A DNA stretch of 64,000 bases from Cellulomonas sp. KRMCY2. GTDB lineage: Bacteria > Actinomycetota > Actinomycetes > Actinomycetales > Cellulomonadaceae. The notes beneath the pieces are model-generated. The model was not told the origin of the DNA. It saw only the letters and a program-made list of their open reading frames with translations, and did no database searches. The translations under genes were made by a program, and so were the position numbers. Shown here piece after piece: positions 56,901 to 64,000 of this stretch. The stretch is from contig NZ_JAGF01000001.1 of assembly GCF_000526515.1 (NCBI RefSeq), positions 3,782,001 through 3,846,000 of the forward strand, read 5' to 3'. Numbering within the stretch: position 1 is the first letter of the stretch; each line of letters begins with the position of its first letter.

Positions 56901-57879
56901 CGCCGGCGTCGTCGTATACAGCCGTGTAGAAGCCGGACGGCAACGCGTGGTCCCACTGAACCCGCGCTACCGCGGACGGTGCGTTGCCGCTCACCTCGCC
57001 CGTCGAAGCAACGAACGACACCAATGAGACCGGGACTTCCCACCCGCGGTTGGCCACCGTCAACGACTCCGTAGTCAGAAGCGGCGCAACCGGACCGCCC
57101 GTGTCCGCAGGCTGTTGCCGCACAACGTGCGCGGTATACGTGCGCGACTGCCCTTCGGGAGGGCGCACCTGCCCCTCGCAGTGCCCTGTCGAGCTGCACG
57201 AAAGAGCCAGCGAGCCGGTGTCGTCGTACACCGCCGTGAAGTACCCCGACGGCAGCGAACGGTCCCACTTGACAGACAACGTCGCGTTCGGGGCGTTCTC
57301 CGTCACCTGCGTCTTCGAGGCTACGAACGAGACCAGCGATACGCCGGCTTCCGGACCGGTGTTCTCCACCTTCACCACGTTGGACATCGCCAACGGCAGC
57401 ACCTCGTCAGCGGTGGCCGGCGGGTCTCCATCCACCAGATAGGCACGGTAGGTGACGGACACGCCCTCCGCGGGTCGCACAGTGAGCGTGCAGTCAGTTG
57501 AGCTGCACGTCTTCACTAGCTGCCCGGAGCCGTCGTAGACACCGACCTTCTGCAAGCCGACGAGTGCTCCACTCAAACGAGCTCTCAGATAGGAGTACGG
57601 CGCGTTCTCCGTCACCTGGTAGGCCGACGCCACGAACGAAAGGAACCACGGGTGGCTTACCGTGGTCGTGGACATCGGCGCAGGAGCCGACGCCAGCCCC
57701 ATCTGAGCAATGCTCGTCTCCGCAGGCGAGGCCGGAGTGCCCGCAAGGGACGCGACCGCCCCGCCCCCGGGTACGACGCCGGCGACCAGAGACGCCACAG
57801 CCCCCGCCACGACAGCCGCCTGGCGAACCGACCGCACGATTGCCCCGATGCCCTGTGCCACACGGACCCCCGATGTCAC
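50917..57879 (-). CDS. RHS/YD-repeat polymorphic toxin with eight N-terminal repeat domains
   Basis: 2320-aa secreted protein. An N-terminal signal-like hydrophobic stretch (about 10-45) is followed by about eight roughly 100-residue beta repeats, each with a (A/V)VYD(D/E)(T/S)G motif and YxAYL end (about 60-930). A DUF6531-type segment (GDPVNTRTGEFWE) begins near 955, then dozens of YD repeats (YDAAGR...). The RHS core ends with RYYDPGTAQFLTLDPL and DPLGLDW (about 2065-2107), the usual autocleavage boundary. The last 210 residues are the toxin tip, containing an LELHHVPQ motif (about 2235) and a later His (PAEEHG), suggestive of an HNH/LHH-type nuclease. GTG at 57879 used; a GTG at 57861 has a better GGGGG ribosome site. 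Confidence 0.88.
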   Translation of the reverse strand: MTSGVRVAQGIGAIVRSVRQAAVVAGAVASLVAGVVPGGGAVASLAGTPASPAETSIAQMGLASAPAPMSTTTVSHPWFLSFVASAYQVTENAPYSYLRARLSGALVGLQKVGVYDGSGQLVKTCSSTDCTLTVRPAEGVSVTYRAYLVDGDPPATADEVLPLAMSNVVKVENTGPEAGVSLVSFVASKTQVTENAPNATLSVKWDRSLPSGYFTAVYDDTGSLALSCSSTGHCEGQVRPPEGQSRTYTAHVVRQQPADTGGPVAPLLTTESLTVANRGWEVPVSLVSFVASTGEVSGNAPSAVARVQWDHALPSGFYTAVYDDAGALVFSCSTSTFCEGGLRPGVGGTSTYVAYLVRGAPAVAGGPVDPWAASDPISVASTGWEAPRSLVSFAASTTQVTEDAPNVALRVQWDRTLPGGSYTAVYDDTGTLALSCGNAASCEGSVRVNNGAARTYRAYLVASKPAPTGGPVDPWVSSDPVTVTNTGKDPAVNEDTVPAIDTVTVLTPLVFENTAEVRVAVDLNAPVYPRYVGVYDQSGTRVAYCQGMTSVCAVSAELHQGQSQTLIAYVTDGVPAPAGGPGAGQVGAGVASPTVTGLGWSSAGVKVESVTVLTPVVHRNAATDDVRVAVDLSHAYLFPFSVAVYDETGTRVGYCSQYIDYNTCLVSDTLSEGESHTYTAYLTAPGVPPTTGGPGLSQIGDGVASAPVTGLGWTDTGITITDVKALTPFVYQNSANSARIVANVNQPSSPFHMAVYDETGTRVGYCLPSTSSNTCAVSDTLAQGESHTYTAYLTAGIPPSPGGPGIAAVSGGVTSPELAGLGWTNGGVRIDSLRVLTPVLTRQSHYVWVAADLNVPTRRPFYVAFYDETGDLVTWQEPGDWDGSTNTVSAAWPLLDEKLHTYTAYLTVGEPEDMAPPSNAVFGPVRSEAVAVASGPTTLEETAGGSNPSEPCSDLCGGDPVNTRTGEFWESTTDLSIPGLGAPLAVQRTFSTTLKDVDGELGNGWSSSFHMGLMVAPGATGTTLADASAIEVDQENGSVLIFTKAADGSYVAPARVLATLAANGDGTFTFVRKQNQDYLFSAEGLLVRAQDRNGQGIALTRDAAGHLTQVSNGRGGTIDFAWSGARIASATDQTGRTVSYTYSPAGDLVAVVQPDGSSLGYQYDSAHRVVALTHADGGQTTNVYDSSNRVTSQTDPLGRTITFAYATGQTTITEPDGSVKIHRYSDGQVRSETQAAGTALEATTYYTYGPTNQVIATTDPLARVTRFTYDTRGNRTSVTDPLGRVSTTTYDQWNNPLTVTNAAAETTSFAYDEHGNVTGSTGPDRAASTMTVNPDGTIATTTDPLGRVTAFTYDAHGYLATVTGPDGAQLATQFDELGRVVATTDPRGTAPGASPAQYTTTFSYDAAGRRTSGTDPLGAIVATAYDAAGRPTTVTDALGAQSLREYDAAGQLVAVVDAAGSRTTMTYDGAGRMLTLTDALGATTSTEYDALGRAVALTDALGRISRTEYDAGGRVVATVSASGARTTYTYDVVDQLLTVTDPLGGITVSAYDLAGRPVTVTDADGRAVNTTYDDAGRPVALERADGSTVAWAYDAAGQVTAYTDASGASTTYTYDTAGRRATSTDTAGRTTAYAYDRAGLLARVTYPDAQHASYSHDAVGRVVGIDYSDTTPDVTYTYDAAGRATTATDGTGQTVYSYDVLGQVLDVTRGATTVGYGWDEVGQLTDLTYPSGQSVQRTYDAAGQLTTVTDWADRVFTYAWTGDGQVDQLTYPNGVTTDYQQDAAGQVLGITTTNDAGIDLLELAYSYTDAGLMASQTTTRSAEARAPPTVTTSTSTFAWDPLARIAQITGDQAGAFTFDTAGSLTTLAGGRTLDYDAAGQITGLTNPTTSTLTAFGYDGRGNRITTTTTGPTGTATGTAAYDLANRLTSLTSPDGATTTYTYDAAGLRASATTGTGPETVVAQFTWDTAAGIPLLLTDASFAYLYGAGTAPLAQVALADGHVDYLHTDLIGSIRTTTDTGGQATADADYDTYGLPLTVTDSPVGDVTRFGYAGEYTDPTGHLYLRNRYYDPGTAQFLTLDPLVGQTKNPYGYTGGNPLQYTDPLGLDWIQDAGDWSAAFGDTLTLGVTKQIRIRMGIDGAVNDCSDFYTWGGHGGQIANVGLFLTGVGGAAKALIGRMAVATQTMRAAEAGTGLVSITGNGALAAGGATGAVQAYEVGTFNGLRARSVVGDELELHHVPQTQPAAQVIPGYSRGNAPAIALPAEEHGLIPNLKGGYSGSPGDLVTRDMANLRAYTGTPESSIEQLRDLIRTSYPDSFGGG

Positions 57880-57985
57880 GTCACCACTGACAGCAGCAAA
57901 CTATCGGCATGACTCCGCCAAGAGGCGGCTTCTTGGGAGAACGTCACCCGAACGGCGCTGATACCGCCCTCGAACCCGGCCACCG

Positions 57986-58309
57986 TCAAGCCCTGGCGTG
58001 GGGGGCCGCCTCGGCGCGGCGGCGCCGCTCCAGCAACCAGTCGGGGAAGTAGGTCCCGGCGCGCAGCTTGGGGATCGCCACGTCCATCGTCCCGACCCGG
58101 GTGTCGAAGTCCCGATGTCGGTAGCCGTTGCGCGTGTTGGCCCGCTCCGGGCTCCGGGCCCCGTACTCGGCCCCGCAGATCGCGTCGGCCTCGGCGCCCA
58201 TCAGCGTTTCGATGAACGTGGCCACCAGGTCACGCAGCAGGTCGGGGCCGGCGTTGGCCAGGTGCTCGTGCAAGAAGCGGGCAGGGTCCAGACTTGGGAC
58301 AGCGGTCAT
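57986..58309 (-). pseudogene. IS256-family transposase N-terminal fragment
   Basis: About 107 codons: DPARFLHEHL, ETLMGAEADAICGAEYGARSPER, NTRNGYRHRDFDTRVGT and IPKLRAGTYFPDWLLERRRRAE, matching the N-terminus of a different IS256 subgroup from the element at 39327. The frame then ends in a short unrelated tail; the DDE catalytic domain is missing. Confidence 0.85.
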
Positions 58310-58473
58310 CGCGGGTCCTTCTCTCGAGTCGACTTGGTAGGTCCCTCGAAGAATCACGCGGTGGCCGCCACTTCGTCTACGACGCCCTCACCGACGAGGG
58401 CTGATCGCACACCACTCTGCGGGACGCCACGCGCATGGTCGGAGCACTGCGCTGTCCATCCGCACCAGTTCGA

Positions 58474-58652
<179 letters not shown>

Positions 58653-58846
58653 TGCCGGTCCTTGGGACCGTGAGCACTTTACCGCACCGGTCGGGCCCCG
58701 ACCTCCAGGCCCCCACCGAGCGGACCGCCACGCACGCACCCGACGAGCCGCAACACCGTGCGTCAAGGCGCCCCGAGCGTCACGTCCGCCGTGGGATCGT
58801 AGCTCTGTCCACACCCGGTGGACTGCGGACCTCGAGCAGGATGGGC

Positions 58847-59278
58847 ATGAGTCAAATCCAACCGTACGGCGCGTCCGAGCAGGTCAGAGCCGTTCCACCG
58901 GCGTCGCCGGACACCTTTGGTTGGCCCGCGCCGTGGGTGCCTTACGTGACGGACCAGCGCCCGATCGACACGGGAATCGTGATCGTGGCGTGGGTCCTGA
59001 CCGTGCTGACCGGTGGCTACCTGCTGCCCTGGGCCGTCGCGGCGACCAGGGGCAAGGCCGACGCCGGCTCGATCGCGCTGATCAACGTCCTCCTCGGGTG
59101 GACGGTCATCGGCTGGATCGCGGCTGTCGTCCTGGCCTGCATGCCGCACCGGATCGTCGGTCCGGCACCTGGCGTCCCGGTCGTCTGGCCACCGGTGGCC
59201 GGCTGGTACGCGGCGCCGGACGGGTACGGCCGGCAGTGGTGGGACGGCGCCGCCTGGACCGACCACCGCGCGCCGTGA
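58847..59278 (+). CDS. superinfection-immunity-like membrane protein with DUF2510 domain
   Basis: 143-aa small membrane protein. Two transmembrane helices (about 45-70 and 78-102) with LTGGYLLPWAVAATRGK between, resembling the T4-Imm-like superinfection immunity family. A C-terminal DUF2510 motif GWYAAPDGYGRQWWDGAAWTDH-like segment follows. Start ATG at 58847 has AGG 7 nt upstream; an ATG 6 nt earlier is possible. It lies just outside the island. A phage-exclusion role is only suggested by the family name. Confidence 0.75.
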   Translation: MSQIQPYGASEQVRAVPPASPDTFGWPAPWVPYVTDQRPIDTGIVIVAWVLTVLTGGYLLPWAVAATRGKADAGSIALINVLLGWTVIGWIAAVVLACMPHRIVGPAPGVPVVWPPVAGWYAAPDGYGRQWWDGAAWTDHRAP

Positions 59279-59337
59279 CCCAGCACGGCGCAGCGTGATC
59301 GCAGCCGCGATCAGCGCGCCGCCAGCCACGACGTCGC

Positions 59338-60390
59338 TCAGCGCACGCGGCGCCGGAAGTCCGCGGACTTGTCGGCCTCGGCGATCTGGTTGAGCTCCGC
59401 GGCGACCAGGCCGAGCACGAGCAGGTCGACGAACAGCCCCGTGGTCGCCGCCCACTCCTCGACCCGGAAGAGGAACACCTGGGTGATCAGGAGGCTCACG
59501 AGCACCGCACGCCGGAACATGACGTAGGCGGCGCGTCGTCGGGTGCGGACGATCGCCAGACCGGTCGCGGCGAACAGTGTGGAACCCGCCGCCCCGACCA
59601 GGAGGCCGACGATGATCCACGTCGGTACGTCGGCCTCGTCCCGCCAGGCCAGGAGCCCCCGTCCGACCGCACCGATCGATGCCGCCACGAGCACACCGAC
59701 GGTCAGCCAGGGCACCCAGCGAGCGGTGACCAGCCGACGGGTCGACCGCACGATGGCGCTGCCGATCAGGTTGATCGGGTTGGGCAGCTCGATCGGGTCG
59801 TCGGCGACCACCGCGACCAGGGCCCGGACCTCGTCGGCACCACGAACGGCCCCGGCCCGCTCCAGCAGAGCCTCGGCCGCGGCGCGGGCCCGCGGGGTGA
59901 ACCCGCCCGCCAACCCGGCGACGGCGTGGTCGGCGGCACCTGCGAGGTGCTCGACGGGATGGTGCGGGAACCTGCCGTGCAGCGTCTCGCCGAGGAGCAC
60001 GAGGCCTACGACGACCAGGTAGATCAGCGCCGCGGTCGGCTCGTAGAAGTAGTCGTTGTCCGCCGTGACGAACTTGCCGACCTCGTCGACGAACAGCCCG
60101 AACCCGACTCCCCCGAGCAACGCACCGACCGGCCGGGCGACCGGGCCGGCGAAGGACAGCAGGACGACGAAGGCCAGACCCATCAGCAGGCCGCCCCACA
60201 GCACGTGGGCGACGTGCAGGCCACCGCCGCCGATCTGGGGGTAGCCGGCGGCGGCGAGCAGCGCGCGGGTCAGCAGGACGGTGACGACGGTGGCGACAGT
60301 GAAGCCGGCCAGGTGCGAGGTCGCGGCCGGGTCGCGCGGCAGGCCCCAGCGCAGCAGCATGCCGCGACGTGCGCCCGACCCGGTGCTCAC
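59338..60390 (-). CDS. multi-pass membrane protein of unknown function
   Basis: 350-aa protein with about eight hydrophobic segments. An acidic/polar motif [19 protein letters not shown] (about 90-108) between early helices is the most distinctive feature. The central region (about 150-190) is soluble and Ala-rich. The GTG start overlaps the der stop (GTGA), so it is co-translated with der. Function not recognised. Confidence 0.8.
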   Translation of the reverse strand: MSTGSGARRGMLLRWGLPRDPAATSHLAGFTVATVVTVLLTRALLAAAGYPQIGGGGLHVAHVLWGGLLMGLAFVVLLSFAGPVARPVGALLGGVGFGLFVDEVGKFVTADNDYFYEPTAALIYLVVVGLVLLGETLHGRFPHHPVEHLAGAADHAVAGLAGGFTPRARAAAEALLERAGAVRGADEVRALVAVVADDPIELPNPINLIGSAIVRSTRRLVTARWVPWLTVGVLVAASIGAVGRGLLAWRDEADVPTWIIVGLLVGAAGSTLFAATGLAIVRTRRRAAYVMFRRAVLVSLLITQVFLFRVEEWAATTGLFVDLLVLGLVAAELNQIAEADKSADFRRRVR

Positions 60391-61961
60391 CGCTTGCGCT
60401 TCTCCCGGACCCGGACCGAGATCGAGATCGGCGAGCCCTCGAAGCCGAAGGTCTCGCGCAGGCGGCGCTCGATGAACCGGCGGTAGCCGGCCTCGAGGAA
60501 GCCGGTCGCGAAGATGACGAAGCGCGGCGGGCGCGTGTCGGCCTGGGTCGCGAACAGGATGCGTGGCTGCTTGCCGCCACGCAGCGGGTGCGGGTGTGCC
60601 GCGACGAGCTCGCCCAGGAACGCGTTGAGCCGGCCGGTCGGGATGCGCATGTCCCAGGACGCCAGCGACCGTTCGATCGCCGGGACGAGGCGGTCCTTGT
60701 GCCAGCCCGTCAGGGCCGAGATGTTGACCCGCGGCGCCCACTGCACCTGCACGAGGTCCTGCTCGATCTCGCGCTCGAGGAAGGGGCGGCGGTCCTCGTC
60801 CATCAGGTCCCACTTGTTGTACGCGATGACCAGGGCGCGGCCGGCGTCGACGACCTGGCTGATCACGCGGGTGTCCTGCTCGGTGAGCTTGACGCTCGCA
60901 TCGACCAGCACCACGGCGACCTCGGCCTTCTCGATCGCCGCCTGGGTGCGCAGGGACGCGTAGAAGTCCGCGCCGGTGGTCTGGTGCACACGTCGCCGGA
61001 TGCCGGCGGTGTCCACGAACCACCACGTCTTGCCGGCCAGGTCGACGAGCTCGTCGACCGGGTCACGCGTGGTGCCGGCCTCGGCGTCCACGACGACCCG
61101 GTTCTCGCCGAGCACCTTGTTGAGCAGGCTCGACTTGCCGACGTTCGGCCGGCCGACGAGCGCGACCCGGCGCGGCCCGCCCTCGCGCAGCGCGCCGCCG
61201 AAGGCCGAGACGGTGGGCAGCTCGTGGATGATCGCGTCGAGCAGGTCCCCGGTCCCACGGCCGTGCAGCGCGGAGACCGGGTGCGGCTGACCCAGGCCCA
61301 GGCTCCACAGCTCGGAGGCGTCCGCCTCGGCACGCGGACCGTCGACCTTGTTGGCGGCCAGCACGACGGGCTTGTTGGCCTTGCGGAGCAGCTTGACGAC
61401 CTGCTCGTCGGTCGACGTCGGGCCGACGGTCGCGTCCACGACGAACAGGATGACGTCGGCGAGGTCGATGGCGATCTCGGCCTGCTCGGCGACGCGGGCG
61501 TGCAGCCCTGCGACGTCGACCTCCCAGCCTCCGGTGTCCACCAGCGTGAAGGAGCGGCCGGCCCACTCACCGGTGTAGCTGACCCGGTCCCGGGTGACGC
61601 CGGGCTTGTCCTCGACGACGGCCTCGCGGCGGCCGAGGATGCGGTTGACCAGCGTCGACTTGCCGACGTTCGGCCGGCCGATCACTGCGAGCACGGGCAG
61701 CGGTCCGGCCGGAGCGGCACCGGACTCCCCTGCCTCGGCGCCGTCGAGCAGGGCGAGGTCCTCCTCGGCGAGCTCGTACTCGGAAAGGCCGACGCGCAGG
61801 GCGTGCTCGCGTGCGGCCTCCTCGGGCGTCAGGGGTGCGAGCGCGGCGAGACCCTCAGGTGCAGCAGTGTCGGTGGGCTCGACGGCGCCCTCGGGGGCGG
61901 CGGGGCCATCAGCGACAACGGGGCCGTCGGGCGCGGCGTCGTCGGGAAACGTGTCGGTCAT
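60387..61961 (-). CDS. der: ribosome-assembly GTPase Der (EngA)
   Basis: 524-aa essential GTPase acting in 50S subunit maturation. An acidic, Pro/Ala-rich N-terminal extension (about 1-75) precedes GTPase domain 1 ([10 protein letters not shown] about 88, DTGGW, NKVD) and domain 2 ([10 protein letters not shown] about 265, DTAGI, NKWD), then the KH-like domain (about 410-510, [10 protein letters not shown]). ATG at 61961 was chosen for its 9-nt distance from GGAGG; the ATG at 61970 abuts that motif. Gene order with plsC-like and cmk is conserved in actinobacteria. Confidence 0.97.
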   Translation of the reverse strand: MTDTFPDDAAPDGPVVADGPAAPEGAVEPTDTAAPEGLAALAPLTPEEAAREHALRVGLSEYELAEEDLALLDGAEAGESGAAPAGPLPVLAVIGRPNVGKSTLVNRILGRREAVVEDKPGVTRDRVSYTGEWAGRSFTLVDTGGWEVDVAGLHARVAEQAEIAIDLADVILFVVDATVGPTSTDEQVVKLLRKANKPVVLAANKVDGPRAEADASELWSLGLGQPHPVSALHGRGTGDLLDAIIHELPTVSAFGGALREGGPRRVALVGRPNVGKSSLLNKVLGENRVVVDAEAGTTRDPVDELVDLAGKTWWFVDTAGIRRRVHQTTGADFYASLRTQAAIEKAEVAVVLVDASVKLTEQDTRVISQVVDAGRALVIAYNKWDLMDEDRRPFLEREIEQDLVQVQWAPRVNISALTGWHKDRLVPAIERSLASWDMRIPTGRLNAFLGELVAAHPHPLRGGKQPRILFATQADTRPPRFVIFATGFLEAGYRRFIERRLRETFGFEGSPISISVRVREKRKR

Positions 61962-61995
61962 GGGGCCCATCCTCCCAGGCCCGAGCGGTCAGGGA

Positions 61996-62727
61996 CTAAC
62001 CGGGGGTGGATCGCCGTCCGCCGGTCCCGCCGGGAGCACCGCCGGGAGCGCCGTCGGGAGAGTCGAAGGGCAGGTCGATGCCGGTGCGGGCACTGGCGGC
62101 CCGGACGTGGGCGGCCAGGGCCGAACGCAGCTCCTCGCTCGCCTGGGCGACCGCCACCCGGCCCGAGACGCCCGCCGGCCGCTCGAAGACCATCGGCTCG
62201 CCGAACTCGACGACGAGTCGTCGACGCGGTCGCGGCACGTGGTTGACCGACTCCCCCGTGCGGCGGGTGCCCAGCAGTGCGACCGGCACCACGGGCGCCC
62301 CGGAGGTGACCGCGAGCCACGCGACACCGGCCCGCGAGCTCGACGCGTCACCCTGACCGCGGTTGCCCTCGGGGAAGATCGCGACGGCACCACCGCGCCG
62401 CAGCACGCCCAGCGCAGCCACCAAGGCGCCGCGCCCGCCGCTGCGGTCGACCGGGATCGCTCCCGAGAGCCGCAGGAGCACACCGAACGGACCGCGGAAG
62501 AGCTCCTGCTTGACAATCACGTGCGTTCCCCGCGGAGCGACGCCGTGCAGGACGGGACCGTCGAGGACGCCGACGTGGTTGGCCGCGATCAGCACACCGC
62601 CGGTGCGCGGGACGCGGTCTGCGCCGATCACCCGGGTGTCCCAGACCACCCGCGCCAAGAACCGACCCAGCCACCGCGACCAGCGAGGGCCGGCCGGGCC
62701 GGGGACGGCGGCGGCGGCGCTGCTCAT
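61996..62727 (-). CDS. 1-acyl-sn-glycerol-3-phosphate acyltransferase-like protein
   Basis: 243-aa PlsC-family acyltransferase of phospholipid synthesis. Variant catalytic motif NHVGVLDG (about 53-60; usual NHxxxxD) and FPEGNRGQG (about 118). A hydrophobic N-terminal region may associate with the membrane. GGAGG lies upstream of the ATG at 62727. It is located between der and cmk. Confidence 0.9.
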   Translation of the reverse strand: MSSAAAAVPGPAGPRWSRWLGRFLARVVWDTRVIGADRVPRTGGVLIAANHVGVLDGPVLHGVAPRGTHVIVKQELFRGPFGVLLRLSGAIPVDRSGGRGALVAALGVLRRGGAVAIFPEGNRGQGDASSSRAGVAWLAVTSGAPVVPVALLGTRRTGESVNHVPRPRRRLVVEFGEPMVFERPAGVSGRVAVAQASEELRSALAAHVRAASARTGIDLPFDSPDGAPGGAPGGTGGRRSTPG

Positions 62728-62760
62728 GGGGTCCTCCGGGTCATGCGGTGGTTCACCAGA

Positions 62761-63510
62761 TCACGCCGTCCGGCCGGTCACCCGGGCGATGACGGCCAGG
62801 ACGGCCTCGATGGTCTGCTCGAGGTCCAGCTCGGACGAGTCGACGGTCACCACGCCGTCGGCGGCGGTGCGGAACTCGACCACCGTGGAGTCCTGCGCGT
62901 CCCGGCGGACGACCTGGTCGCGGGTCGCGTCGACGCTCGCGGCGTCGGCCGAGCCGTGCAGCTCTCGAGCACGCCGGGCGAGCCGCGCCTCCTCGCTCGC
63001 AGTGAGCAGGATCCGCACGTCGGCGTCCGGGGCGATGACGGTGGTGATGTCGCGTCCTTCGACGACCACGCCGCGGCCACGGCTGAAGCCCTCGCCGTGG
63101 CGCTCGACGTCGACGACGCGACGCTGGCGTCCGCCCAGGTCCGCGCGCACGTCCAGGTTGGTCGCCACCGCCGAGACCGCGGCGGAGATCTCACCGGCCC
63201 TGATCGCCGTGGCGACGTCCGTGCCCGACACGGCGAACGTGGGGAACCGCGGGTCGAGCCCGAGCTCGAGGACCATCGCGTGCACGGTGGCGGTCACCGC
63301 GTCGGTGTCCGCGAGGTCGACGCCCTGCTGCAGGCACCACCACGTCGCCGCGCGGTACATCGCACCGGTGTCGAGGTAGGCCAGGCCGAGCCGGGCCGCG
63401 ACCTTCCGGCACACGCTGGACTTGCCCGAGCCGGACGGCCCGTCGACCGCGATCACCAGAGGGCCGTGCGCCGACGGCTCACCATGACGCCCCGCTACCG
63501 GCGCGGTCAT
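62761..63510 (-). CDS. cmk: (d)CMP kinase
   Basis: 249-aa cytidylate kinase. P-loop DGPSGSGKSSV (about 24-34), LDTGAMYRA (about 46-54), and GRGVVVEGRDITT (about 148). ATG at 63510 overlaps the upstream stop (ATGA). Phosphorylates CMP and dCMP. The frame extends upstream through the prephenate dehydrogenase gene and was not used. Confidence 0.96.
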   Translation of the reverse strand: MTAPVAGRHGEPSAHGPLVIAVDGPSGSGKSSVCRKVAARLGLAYLDTGAMYRAATWWCLQQGVDLADTDAVTATVHAMVLELGLDPRFPTFAVSGTDVATAIRAGEISAAVSAVATNLDVRADLGGRQRRVVDVERHGEGFSRGRGVVVEGRDITTVIAPDADVRILLTASEEARLARRARELHGSADAASVDATRDQVVRRDAQDSTVVEFRTAADGVVTVDSSELDLEQTIEAVLAVIARVTGRTA

Positions 63511-64000
63511 CCGGCGAACCGCCAGCCGCGCGCCGTGAGCTCGTCCTCGAGCCGACCGCGCAGCCCGCGCAGGACGGAGATCGCCGCGAGTCCGACCGGC
63601 TGCCGCGGGGCGTGCTCGAGGGCGAGCTCCTCGAGGTTGATGCCAGCCGCACCGACGTCCGCCAGGAGCCGGGCCAGCTCGCCCGGGGCGTCGGGCACGA
63701 GCACCGTCACGACGTCGTAGGCACGGCGCACACCGCCGTGCTTGCCCGGGATCCGGCTCACCCCGACGTTGCCCGCGGCGATCGCCGACGCCACGGTGCC
63801 CAGGGCACCGGAGGCGACCGACTCCGACCCGGCGGCGGCCGCGGCCTCGTCGAGCGCAGCGATCACGCCGTCCAGGTCGGCCCGGAGCGCGCGCAGCACG
63901 GGGTTCACGGCGCCGGCGTTGGCCGCGAGGATCGACGTCCACAGGGCGGGATCGCTCGCGGCGACCCGCGTGACGTCGCGCAGGCCCTGGCCGGCGAGGT
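63507..64000 (-). CDS. tyrA: prephenate dehydrogenase, C-terminal part (runs off the window)
   Basis: About 163 codons are visible, continuing beyond 64000. LAGQGLRDVTRVAASDPALW belongs to the helical dimerisation domain of TyrA, and the C-terminus (about the last 80 residues) is an ACT domain (VTVLVPDAPGELARLLADVG). Converts prephenate to 4-hydroxyphenylpyruvate in tyrosine synthesis. The stop overlaps the cmk start. Confidence 0.9.
   Translation of the reverse strand, partial: LAGQGLRDVTRVAASDPALWTSILAANAGAVNPVLRALRADLDGVIAALDEAAAAAGSESVASGALGTVASAIAAGNVGVSRIPGKHGGVRRAYDVVTVLVPDAPGELARLLADVGAAGINLEELALEHAPRQPVGLAAISVLRGLRGRLEDELTARGWRFAG

Noticed and set aside
52000-57600. Dense short repeats suggesting a CRISPR or tandem array
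   Set aside because: The periodicity is that of YD repeats and beta domains in coding sequence; units diverge and no constant repeat with unique spacers exists.
58763-60580. Minus-strand frame of about 605 codons
   Set aside because: Runs through the antisense of the 143-aa protein and the wrong frame of the 350-aa membrane protein.
61594-63720. Plus-strand frame of about 708 codons
   Set aside because: Antisense to der, the acyltransferase and cmk, all of which have clear catalytic motifs.

Overview
The window is high-GC DNA with actinobacterial gene content: GTG starts, 4-bp ATGA/GTGA gene overlaps, many LacI/GntR/DeoR-regulated sugar clusters, and the conserved der - plsC-like - cmk - tyrA block at the right end. 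Secreted GH54 and CBM13/CBM5-12 proteins suggest a plant-polymer-degrading Micrococcales bacterium (Cellulomonas-like). That assignment is inference; no rRNA or marker alignment was possible.

Layout. (1) 0-11 kb: an arabino-oligosaccharide-type locus on the minus strand. A lipoprotein binding protein and two MalF/MalG-type permeases feed intracellular GH1 and GH2 enzymes, followed by a LacI regulator, a secreted GH54 arabinofuranosidase with two ricin-type lectin modules, and an esterase. (2) 11.4-12 kb: a scar with remnants of an IS110 transposase and an NmrA-like protein. (3) 12-21.9 kb: a nine-gene, tightly coupled minus-strand operon with an Rbs-type importer, a creatininase-family protein, a GntR/UTRA regulator, an FGGY kinase, a phosphotriesterase-like lactonase/hydrolase and an unrecognised Ala-rich protein. 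The substrate is unknown. (4) 22-30 kb: a divergent tetritol-type (threitol/erythritol) locus. DhaK-DhaL kinase, RpiB-type isomerase and SDR dehydrogenase lie on the minus strand; a second Rbs-type importer and a DeoR regulator lie on the plus strand. (5) 30-39 kb: a self-contained lactose/cellobiose-type PTS with IIB, IIC, IIA, a 6-phospho-glycosidase, its own HPr and Enzyme I, a frameshifted HAD phosphatase and a divergent PRD regulator.

(6) 39-58.65 kb: a mobile and decayed region. A frameshifted IS256-type element with recognisable terminal repeats lies beside three copies of the 3' part of tRNA-Pro(GGG). The intact tRNA is at 58579-58652 and partial copies are at 40888-40933 and 41764-41803, which looks like nested or tandem integration. 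The island holds an AbiEii toxin fragment cut at an att copy, an integrase remnant, a 1602-aa secreted metalloprotease-like multidomain protein, two lipoproteins, an unknown protein divergent from an excisionase with four iteron-like repeats between them, and a 2320-aa RHS/YD-repeat polymorphic toxin followed by a probable immunity gene.

(7) 58.8-64 kb: chromosomal backbone with a superinfection-immunity/DUF2510 membrane protein, a membrane protein, Der GTPase, a 1-acylglycerol-phosphate acyltransferase-like protein, CMP kinase and the C-terminal part of prephenate dehydrogenase running off the window.
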